From Acidobacteriaceae bacterium (GTDB lineage: Bacteria; Acidobacteriota; Terriglobia; Terriglobales; Acidobacteriaceae), in contig JASHUH010000101.1 in the NCBI GenBank assembly GCA_030040115.1, positions 1 to 7,133 on the forward strand: a DNA stretch of 7,133 bases. Reading direction: 5' to 3'. The translations under genes were made by a program, and so were the position numbers. The notes beneath the pieces are model-generated. The model worked only from the letters and a program-made list of their open reading frames with translations, searched no databases and had not been told where the DNA came from. Shown piece by piece: positions 1-5,385 of this stretch. How positions within the stretch are numbered: position 1 is the first letter of the stretch; each line of letters starts with the position of its first letter.

Positions 1-1899
1 GTTGCGCTGGCGCCGCCTGGCGGCCCCGATCCGCAAGCGGTCACAAATGAATTTGTGCAGCAAGCGGCAAGACTAACTGAGATTTCAGCGGAAAGTCTCG
101 GGAAGTGGAAAGCTGACTCGCTCTCGATCACCACCCCCGACAAGCAGATGAATCGCGCGTTGGCCTGGGCTGACACGGATCTCTACCAGGCTTGGGCTTG
201 CGATGAAAAGATCGGATGTGGGGCGGTGGGTGGGTTTGGTCCTTCGCGTCCCATGCGACGGCCGCAATATGACTGGTTTTTCTCCGGAGACGGCATGATT
301 GCTGCTGAGGCCATGCTGGCCGCGGGTCATGCGAGTCGCGCGCGTGCGGAACTGGAATTCATTCTCCGCTATCAGAACCCTGCAAACGGCATGATCTGGC
401 ACGAGATTTCACAGAGCGCCGGATTTCTGGACTGGGCGGGAAAATATCCCTATCTCTTTGCTCATGTCGATCTGACTTTCCAGTTTCTCTCCTTTGTCGC
501 CCGCTATTATGCCGCATCAGGCGATCTGCCGTTCCTGAACAGCCACTGGCCCGCCATTCACAAAGCGTTCCACTTTTGTCAATCGCTGAATTTTCCCCGA
601 ACTGGGCTGCCGCTGATTCCCGCCGGCAAACTGGGCGCCGACGAGCAGGACCGCATGTCGGAAGATGCCGGATTATCGGCTAGCTGTGTAAACGCCGCGC
701 AGAGCTACGCACAATTGGCGCGCGCCTCGGGTCATGTGCAGGAGGCGGAATCCGCAACCAGGATGGGCCAGCGCGCCCGCGTGACGTTTGCCTCGCGATA
801 CTGGAACAATGTGGAGCATTTCTGGATCAACGGCTACAGTATCTCCGGCCGCGCAATGACAGGAAGGCGCAGCGGGCCAACCGCGGCCCTGAACGAGCAT
901 CTGCTCTCCTCCAGCCATGAGGATGAAATGTTCGACGCGTTGGCTGGGGCAGCTTTTCAAACCGATTGGGGCACGCGCAGCCTGGCTGCGGATTCGCCGG
1001 GCTATGACCCGAATTCCTACTCGAAGGGCAGCGTCTCCGCTCTGCATACTGCGGAAACCGCAACAGCGTTCTGGGCAGCACATCGCCCATTGCAGGCCTG
1101 GCAGATTTGGAGCGGATTGCTCCCATGGTCCACGATGGATTCTCCCGGCTATATGGACGAGGTGCTTACGGGAACGATCTTTCAGCCGCAAGTAGAATCT
1201 GTGCCCCAGCAAACCTGGTCTTCCGCGAGCTTTCTCAGCGCAACGATTCACGGACTGCTCGGAATTGCCGTCGATGCGCCCGCCAACCACCTGACCTTGG
1301 CGCCGCACCGGTTTCCGGGAGCAGAGCTGGTGAAAATCGCGCATCTCCGCGCAGCCGGCGCCCTGGTCTCCGCCAGCCTTCAATGGAATGGGGAAAGCAT
1401 CCAAGCGACCCTGACCAATGAGGGCGAGCCAATTCATGTTGAACTGGCGCCGGAGATTCCGCTGGGCGCGTCGCAAGTGCTGGTTGATTTGAACGGAAAG
1501 CGAACTGCAGTCGCGGTCAGGACTTGGGATGAGGAACAGCAGGCCCAAATTGATTTTGTGCTGCCTCACGGCGTCACGCTCTGCCGGTTTCAGTTCACAG
1601 GCGGCGTGTGGATCGAAGTTCCCCGTGCGACTCCGCAGCCCGGAGCTGCCAGCCGCGAACTCCGCATCCGCCAAGTTATCTTGCACGGAATGGAGCTCGC
1701 AGTAAAAGCCGATATCCGCGATGGAGCCGATTCTTCGTTGATGGTGGAGACTCCATGGCGCATCGCCGCGGTGGAAGGCGGCTCGACCACCGTGCTCTCC
1801 CCTACTCGCGCGCAAATTCAATTCGCGCCCACTGCGGCTCCAAGCCAAACAGAGAAGTTTGCGACGGCTACGCTGCGTATTCGATTTCAACAACGCTAA
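1..1899 (+). CDS. Glycogen-debranching / amylo-alpha-1,6-glucosidase-like glycosidase, 5'-partial
   Basis: The reading frame is open from base 1 to the TAA at 1897-1899, giving 632 visible codons. The GTG at 55 is internal, because the coding frame continues upstream without a stop, so the true start lies outside the window. Numbering from base 1, a helical (alpha/alpha)6-barrel region spans about residues 45-420. Family-like motifs are YDWFFSGDG (90-98), WHEISQSAGF (133-142), the PYLFAHVD segment near 150, GTRSLAADSPGY (324-335), and DEVLTG followed by VPQQTWSSASF (386-411). The last resembles the conserved 'E-V-L-S-G ... V-P-H-Q-x-W-S' end of debranching-type catalytic domains, so E387 is a candidate catalytic carboxylate (inference). 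Residues about 420-632 look beta-rich, like the C-terminal beta-sandwich of these enzymes. The likely role is hydrolysis of alpha-glucosidic bonds in branched glucans or oligosaccharides, but exact specificity is not readable. The N-terminus is missing, so export cannot be judged. It is convergent with the bicupin gene. Family confidence is moderate; another GH15/GH63-like clan member is possible. Confidence 0.75.
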   Translation, partial: VALAPPGGPDPQAVTNEFVQQAARLTEISAESLGKWKADSLSITTPDKQMNRALAWADTDLYQAWACDEKIGCGAVGGFGPSRPMRRPQYDWFFSGDGMIAAEAMLAAGHASRARAELEFILRYQNPANGMIWHEISQSAGFLDWAGKYPYLFAHVDLTFQFLSFVARYYAASGDLPFLNSHWPAIHKAFHFCQSLNFPRTGLPLIPAGKLGADEQDRMSEDAGLSASCVNAAQSYAQLARASGHVQEAESATRMGQRARVTFASRYWNNVEHFWINGYSISGRAMTGRRSGPTAALNEHLLSSSHEDEMFDALAGAAFQTDWGTRSLAADSPGYDPNSYSKGSVSALHTAETATAFWAAHRPLQAWQIWSGLLPWSTMDSPGYMDEVLTGTIFQPQVESVPQQTWSSASFLSATIHGLLGIAVDAPANHLTLAPHRFPGAELVKIAHLRAAGALVSASLQWNGESIQATLTNEGEPIHVELAPEIPLGASQVLVDLNGKRTAVAVRTWDEEQQAQIDFVLPHGVTLCRFQFTGGVWIEVPRATPQPGAASRELRIRQVILHGMELAVKADIRDGADSSLMVETPWRIAAVEGGSTTVLSPTRAQIQFAPTAAPSQTEKFATATLRIRFQQR

Positions 1900-1974
1900 A
1901 TGCACCTCGCCGATCGCGTTGTGCCGCCTTCGTCAAAATCCAATCCCCGCGATGCGCCATCATTTCGGGTATCC

Positions 1975-2874
1975 TCAATGACTTTGTGAAAGCGGCCCAA
2001 GCTCGGTATCCAGAACATCTTTTTGCGTAGCGATGCCAACAATCATGAGCTCAAGATCTGAGGTTCCGTTGGCCGTGAAAGAATGTGCTTCATTGATGCG
2101 GATCGGAACCGCATCTCCCTTGTGAATCTCCGCGGTTTCATCGTTCACACGGACTTCTCCGTCGCCGTTCAAAACGTAGTAGATTTCCTCCACGCCTTTG
2201 TGATAATGAAGCCCATCGGAGGCGGCGGGAGGAATCAGGAGATGATCGACATAGGCCCAGTTCGTTAAAAACACATCCTGATCCAATGCGCGCCGATATT
2301 CGACCGTACCCTGTCCGCCGTGAAAGTTCTTCACCGGGTGCAGGAGAGATTTGTCCAGTTGCATGGTCATGAACACGGGTATCGGATCGATGGGCACGCC
2401 GATGCGCGGATCGTTCAGATTGAACGCGTCATAATGACCCTTTATCATCGACACATTAATGTTCATGAACTCGACGGGCTTATCGGAGGGGTTATAGATG
2501 GCGTGCGAGTGGCCCATTCGGCAAGGCGCGCCAACCGTTCCCTTCAGAACTGAAGTTCGTCCGTCAATTGTGAATTGCGCTTGCCCATCGAAAATGATGA
2601 ACATCTCCTCGTTTGTATTATGGAAATGATGGCCCACGCCGCCACCAGGCATAATCTCGCAACGGTGCATGAAGTTCAGATTCACGTCCAGCGCGGACGG
2701 TGGGACGAGCAATTCGCACGCCATATCCCCCGCGCTGTTATGCGAACGGCTCCGGGTGTATTTGCTCGGATCCGTGTGTCCGATGCGCGACGCCAATGAT
2801 GGTGCAGCGTTCAATGCGGTCGGCGCCAGCGCCAAAATCGTTAACATCAGCCAAAAATTGCCCGTGTCCTTCAT
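1975..2874 (-). CDS. Secreted bicupin protein of unknown substrate
   Basis: This is a 299-residue protein with two cupin domains. The N-terminus (residues about 1-23, hydrophobic 7-22, ending LNA before APS) looks like a Sec signal peptide, so the protein is probably periplasmic or extracellular. Domain 1 (about 65-145) has H83, H85 and E90, then G97, matching cupin motif 1 (HxH-x4-E-x6-G). H124 and N128 match motif 2. Domain 2 (about 205-285) repeats the pattern with H223, H225, E230, G237, then H264 and N269. Both 3-His/1-Glu metal sites are therefore intact. Cupins of this architecture include metal-dependent dioxygenases, decarboxylases, sugar isomerases and non-catalytic binding proteins; nothing here picks one. 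The ATG at 2874 is supported by AAGAGG six bases upstream and by the signal peptide directly after it. The gene lies 198 bases downstream of the GH13 gene on the same strand, so co-transcription is possible but not shown. Confidence 0.88.
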   Translation of the reverse strand: MKDTGNFWLMLTILALAPTALNAAPSLASRIGHTDPSKYTRSRSHNSAGDMACELLVPPSALDVNLNFMHRCEIMPGGGVGHHFHNTNEEMFIIFDGQAQFTIDGRTSVLKGTVGAPCRMGHSHAIYNPSDKPVEFMNINVSMIKGHYDAFNLNDPRIGVPIDPIPVFMTMQLDKSLLHPVKNFHGGQGTVEYRRALDQDVFLTNWAYVDHLLIPPAASDGLHYHKGVEEIYYVLNGDGEVRVNDETAEIHKGDAVPIRINEAHSFTANGTSDLELMIVGIATQKDVLDTELGPLSQSH

Positions 2875-2880
2875 ATTCAG

Positions 2881-2886
2881 CCTCTT
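2881..2886 (-). promoter_or_regulatory. Ribosome binding site of the bicupin gene
   Basis: On the minus strand this reads AAGAGG, six bases before ATG 2874. It fixes the start of the bicupin together with the signal peptide that immediately follows. The CTGGT/ACCAG repeat cluster begins two bases upstream of it. Confidence 0.65.
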
Positions 2887-2888
2887 CG

Positions 2889-2907
2889 CTGGTAGACCAG
2901 AACTGGT
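2889..2907. repeat. Alternating CTGGT/ACCAG/CTGGT inverted-repeat cluster
   Basis: Three 5-base arms occur in order: CTGGT (2889-2893), ACCAG (2896-2900), CTGGT (2903-2907), each separated by two bases. The middle arm is the reverse complement of both flanks, so two overlapping palindromes of 12 bases are formed. The cluster lies two bases upstream of the bicupin ribosome binding site. A protein-binding operator is a possible role; as RNA, two-base loops would force partial opening of the stems. Function is inferred from position only. Confidence 0.35.
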
Positions 2908-3072
2908 TGCATATATGGTGCTTTGAACGGGCGCGGCTTCAGCGGCGCCGTAAAAAAGTGCATAAATAGCGGGGCTCTAGACCCTGAGCGACGTTTCGCA
3001 CAGCTCGGCCACATCTATGCCCGGCGAAATCACCGTGCAGATCCGCCGCGGCTTCGTTGCATTTTACTCGTT

Positions 3073-4875
3073 TCAACGAATTTGACCGATATAAACGCCA
3101 TAGGGTTCCAGCTCAATCCGATCCAGCGAACGTGGTTCGGGCGCGCCTGGGCTCTTCAGTAGCGTCTTGACGCGCTCTTCCTGAATGCCCTCCGCCCTCA
3201 AATTGAAGCTCATCGTACGGGGCTCGGCGGTAAAGTTGCAGGCCACCACCACCGCCTCGCCATGGGATGACTTGCGCAGCCAGGAAAGCACATGGTCATC
3301 TGAAGTGTTAAGCATAATCTCTTCGCCATCGTGCAGGGCGGGGTCGTGTTTCTTGAGCGCGATGATCTGCTCGTACCAGTGCAGCATCGAATCCGGCTCC
3401 CGCTCCTCCGCGGCCACATTGATGCGCTTGTAGCTGGCCGGAATAGGCAGCCAGATCTTGACGCCCGCCGAAGAAAAACCCGCATCGGGGCCGGCGTTCC
3501 ACTGCATCGGCGTGCGCTCGCCGTCTCGGCCCTTCTCTTTGGGCCAGCCCGTAATTCCGATGGGATCCCTCACGTCCTCTTTGCGGGTCGGCGGGGTGGT
3601 CACCATGCCGATTTCGTCTCCGTAATACATCATCGCCGTATCGCGCGACGCAAATAGAACCGTCGCAATCACCCGCCCGATCTCGTCGTGGTGAGGACCG
3701 TCGCCAAAATCGGCGGTTCCCTGCGCGTCCGTCTGGTAGCGGTCCCACCGTGGATTATCGTGATTATCGAAGACGAAGAGCGGTTCGTCGCCGTTGAGCC
3801 CGGTTTCGGCCTGGTTGATGCGCCGCCGGAAGAGTCCGACGTCAAACTTGTTGATAAAGCCCACTTGCATATCCATGGGGAGCTGCAGCTCGTCGTTGTT
3901 TACGCCGTACATCTTGCGCAGGTCGCCGATGGAGTCAAGGTAGGTTTCCCCAATCAGAACCACCCGGCGCCCGCTCGCTGTATCCGTCGCCCGGCGCAGC
4001 TCGCGCAGCACGTCGTGCACTTCCGGCAGGTTGTCGGTCTTGTTCGTCATCACTTCCTTATCGCCGTAAGCATTGATCACCGGTTTGCCATCCGGGCCTA
4101 GAACATAAGCCTCGTCGGTGTCTGACGGGTCCTCGAACAGCGAAGTGATGGCGTCCAGGCGAAAACCGGCCACCCCGCGCCGTATCCACAGCCGCGCCAC
4201 GTCATACATGGCGTTTCGCACCTGGGGATTGTTCCAGTTGAGGTCCGGCTGCTGGATGTAGAAGCGGTGATAGTAGTATTGGCCGGTTTTTGCGTCCCAC
4301 TGCCACGCGGAGTGGCCAAACACCGATTCCCAGTTGTTCGGCGGCTCCAGCTTGCCATTCACCCTCTTGCCGTCGCGCCAAACATACCAGTCGCGCTTCG
4401 GATTCGTGCGTGAGCTGCGCGACTCCAGGAACCACGGGTGCTGGTCGGAGGTGTGGTTCAGTACCAGGTCCATGATGATGCCGATGTTGCGTTTCTTTGC
4501 CTCCGCAACCAGGCGGCTGAAGTCGTCCAGCGTGCCGTATCGTGGGTCGATGCTGTCGTAATCGGAGATGTCGTAGCCGAAATCCACCTGCGGCGAAGGA
4601 TAGATGGGCGTCAGCCAGATGGCGTCGACACCCAATTTTTGCAGGTAATCGAGCCGCGACGTAATCCCGTTCAAGTCTCCGATCCCATCACCGTTGGAAT
4701 CTTGGAAACTACGCGGATAGATCTCGTAGATCACCGCATTGTTCCACCAGCCGGGATTCGACGCTGCCTGCCCGGTTTGCCCCCCGGTTGCGGGCGCCCG
4801 CTGCGTGGCTGCCGGAAAGCTCGCGCCCAGCAGAAGCGCGGGCATCAGCACAGTAATCATTGCGTTTCGTCTCAT
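3073..4875 (-). CDS. Secreted GH13 alpha-glucosidase / oligo-1,6-glucosidase-type enzyme
   Basis: This 600-residue protein has a complete GH13 (alpha-amylase family) catalytic domain. From the chosen start, residues 1-23 form a signal peptide (MRRNAMITVLMPALLLGASF, then PAA), followed by an A/G/T/Q-rich linker to about 40. The barrel starts at WWNNAVIYEIYPRSF. A DxNxDGxGDL calcium-binding loop lies at 59-68. Conserved regions: DLVLNH (136-141), QPDLNW (209-214), GFRLDAI with nucleophile D241, IGETY with acid/base E310, and FDNHD with stabiliser D373. The RTPMQW motif (454-459) is typical of the alpha-glucosidase, insect-maltase and trehalose-synthase group. A C-terminal beta domain follows (about 515-600). 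The predicted job is release of glucose from the non-reducing end of maltodextrins outside the cytoplasm. The frame extends upstream to a possible ATG at 4980, but that adds a charged 35-residue leader before the signal peptide. ATG 4875, with AGGGG seven bases upstream, is preferred. A trehalose-synthase-like activity is less likely for an exported enzyme. Confidence 0.93.
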   Translation of the reverse strand: MRRNAMITVLMPALLLGASFPAATQRAPATGGQTGQAASNPGWWNNAVIYEIYPRSFQDSNGDGIGDLNGITSRLDYLQKLGVDAIWLTPIYPSPQVDFGYDISDYDSIDPRYGTLDDFSRLVAEAKKRNIGIIMDLVLNHTSDQHPWFLESRSSRTNPKRDWYVWRDGKRVNGKLEPPNNWESVFGHSAWQWDAKTGQYYYHRFYIQQPDLNWNNPQVRNAMYDVARLWIRRGVAGFRLDAITSLFEDPSDTDEAYVLGPDGKPVINAYGDKEVMTNKTDNLPEVHDVLRELRRATDTASGRRVVLIGETYLDSIGDLRKMYGVNNDELQLPMDMQVGFINKFDVGLFRRRINQAETGLNGDEPLFVFDNHDNPRWDRYQTDAQGTADFGDGPHHDEIGRVIATVLFASRDTAMMYYGDEIGMVTTPPTRKEDVRDPIGITGWPKEKGRDGERTPMQWNAGPDAGFSSAGVKIWLPIPASYKRINVAAEEREPDSMLHWYEQIIALKKHDPALHDGEEIMLNTSDDHVLSWLRKSSHGEAVVVACNFTAEPRTMSFNLRAEGIQEERVKTLLKSPGAPEPRSLDRIELEPYGVYIGQIR

Positions 4876-4882
4876 GCTTGCG

Positions 4883-4887
4883 CCCCT
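4883..4887 (-). promoter_or_regulatory. Ribosome binding site of the GH13 gene
   Basis: The minus strand reads AGGGG seven bases before ATG 4875. It favours this start over the longer in-frame ATG at 4980, because the signal peptide then begins at residue 1. Confidence 0.55.
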
Positions 4888-5031
4888 AAAGCAGATTGGG
4901 ACTGAACGATGAAGCAGCTTATGGCCGGTATCTTTTTCCTCAAGAGAAAACCCCACGCAGCCCTTCCGGTCGCACGCCAACGCTGCGAATATGCTGTAAC
5001 CCTAAAAGAACATGCATTGATGCCGTAGCGG

Positions 5032-5060
5032 ATTCTATACCGATCGCCGGGTAGTGTCGA
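5032..5060 (-). promoter_or_regulatory. Candidate sigma70-type promoter of the GH13 gene
   Basis: On the minus strand TCGACA (5055-5060) matches the -35 consensus TTGACA at five of six positions. TAGAAT (5032-5037) matches the -10 consensus TATAAT at five of six, with a 17-base spacer. The transcription start would fall near 5025, giving a leader of about 150 bases before ATG 4875. This is a motif match by eye; Acidobacteriota promoters may deviate from the E. coli consensus. Confidence 0.45.
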
Positions 5061-5076
5061 CTACTCCACACCGGCG
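5045..5076. repeat. Bulged inverted repeat over the GH13 -35 box, possible operator
   Basis: The outer arms CGCCGG (5045-5050) and CCGGCG (5071-5076) are perfectly complementary. The inner arms GTAGT (5051-5055) and ACTAC (5060-5064) flank a four-base loop. Together they form an 11-base-pair stem with a six-base bulge (5065-5070) on one side. The inner palindrome coincides with the candidate -35 box at 5055-5060, a classic position for a repressor site. Which regulator would bind is unknown and none is encoded in the window. Confidence 0.4.
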
Positions 5077-5105
5077 CGATGGCCAGAAAAGCCGCGCCCG
5101 ATGGA

Positions 5106-5124
5106 CGGGAATCTGTGATGCCCG
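5106..5124. repeat. 19-base inverted repeat in the divergent region
   Basis: CGGG-A-ATC-TGT-GAT-G-CCCG reads as a symmetric inverted repeat with one A/G mismatch and a three-base centre (seven of eight pairs). It sits about 110 bases upstream of the receptor -35 box and about 45 bases upstream of the GH13 -35 box. A regulator site is possible; chance occurrence cannot be excluded. Confidence 0.3.
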
Positions 5125-5195
5125 CTCGCCGAGGGTTCCAATGGCTCTCCCACGAAGCTGCTCAAAGAATTGAAAAATAAGGTTTTCTCGTCTCT

Positions 5196-5211
5196 ATCTT
5201 AAGTTTGAGAT
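5196..5211. repeat. Imperfect 16-base palindrome upstream of the receptor promoter
   Basis: The two halves ATCTTAAG and TTTGAGAT are complementary at six of eight positions. The element ends 17 bases before the receptor -35 box (5229), where activators commonly bind. It lies in AT-rich DNA, which raises the odds of a chance match. Confidence 0.25.
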
Positions 5212-5228
5212 CGGCTTCCACAATTTGC

Positions 5229-5258
5229 TTGACAACAATTTTCGCCGGGTGTTAAAAA
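5229..5258 (+). promoter_or_regulatory. Candidate sigma70-type promoter of the TonB receptor gene
   Basis: A perfect TTGACA -35 box (5229-5234) is followed after 18 bases by TAAAAA (5253-5258, four of six matches to TATAAT). A TTAAAA reading at 17 bases is also possible. The transcription start would be near 5265, leaving a leader of about 120 bases before ATG 5386. The -35 box is strong and the -10 box is moderate. Confidence 0.5.
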
Positions 5259-5280
5259 TATCCAGTTTCAATTTTCAGTG

Positions 5281-5295
5281 AGACGCTTGTCGTCT
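5281..5295 (+). promoter_or_regulatory. Small hairpin in the receptor mRNA leader
   Basis: AGACG (5281-5285) and CGTCT (5291-5295) form a five-pair stem around the loop CTTGT. Outer CAG (5276-5278) and CTG (5297-5299) can extend it across a small internal loop. It lies about 15 bases after the predicted transcription start. It may affect mRNA stability or be incidental. It is not followed by a T-run, so it is not a terminator. Confidence 0.3.
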
Positions 5296-5372
5296 GCTGG
5301 CAAATCGTTTGAGTTCATGTCGGCATCCTTTCCATTTCACCTTCCGGTTGCAAGACGCCGGAATAAGGTTTC

Positions 5373-5377
5373 GGAGG
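5373..5377 (+). promoter_or_regulatory. Ribosome binding site of the TonB receptor gene
   Basis: GGAGG lies eight bases before ATG 5386, a near-ideal Shine-Dalgarno site. It decides this start, and the signal peptide begins directly at that codon. Confidence 0.8.
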
Positions 5378-5385
5378 CACTCGAT

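Larger units (their letters stand above)
2875..3072. other. Intergenic gap between GH13 and bicupin genes
   Basis: These 198 bases lie downstream of the GH13 stop and upstream of the bicupin start. No plausible gene is seen. On the minus strand a T6 run occurs (complement of 2952-2957), but no strong GC-rich hairpin directly precedes it, so a factor-independent terminator is not supported. No convincing -35/-10 pair was found for the bicupin; an AT-rich patch near 2910-2916 is only a weak -10 candidate. The gap could be a long intra-operon spacer or hold an unrecognised promoter. Confidence 0.5.
4876..5385. other. Divergent control region between GH13 and TonB receptor genes
   Basis: This 510-base stretch separates two divergently transcribed genes. 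No convincing gene is seen in it. It holds a candidate promoter for each direction (minus strand 5032-5060; plus strand 5229-5258), an inverted repeat overlapping the minus-strand -35 box, two further inverted repeats (5106-5124 and 5196-5211) and a small hairpin in the predicted receptor leader (5281-5295). The part from about 5160 to 5275 is clearly AT-richer than the surrounding genes, as is usual for a promoter region. Confidence 0.6.

Noticed and set aside
673..1905. Long minus-strand open frame (410 codons) across the debranching-type glycosidase gene
   Set aside because: It is antisense to a gene with clear family motifs, its product is Arg/Gly/His-rich without recognisable domains, and no ribosome binding site was noticed. 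It is a GC-driven shadow frame.
1900..1974. Possible bidirectional terminator in the convergent gap
   Set aside because: Only a four-pair GATG/CATC stem was found and there is no T-run on either strand, so a factor-independent terminator is not supported.
2952..2957. T6 run on the minus strand downstream of the GH13 gene as a terminator
   Set aside because: No stable GC-rich hairpin directly precedes the run; the nearest small inverted repeat is about 30 bases away.
4438..4905. Plus-strand open frame (155 codons) opposite the GH13 gene
   Set aside because: It is antisense to the conserved N-terminal GH13 domain and signal peptide; the translation has no recognisable motif.
4876..4980. 35-residue N-terminal extension of the GH13 protein from ATG 4980
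   Set aside because: The extension is charged and would bury the signal peptide; ATG 4875 has a better-placed ribosome binding site and puts the signal peptide at the N-terminus.
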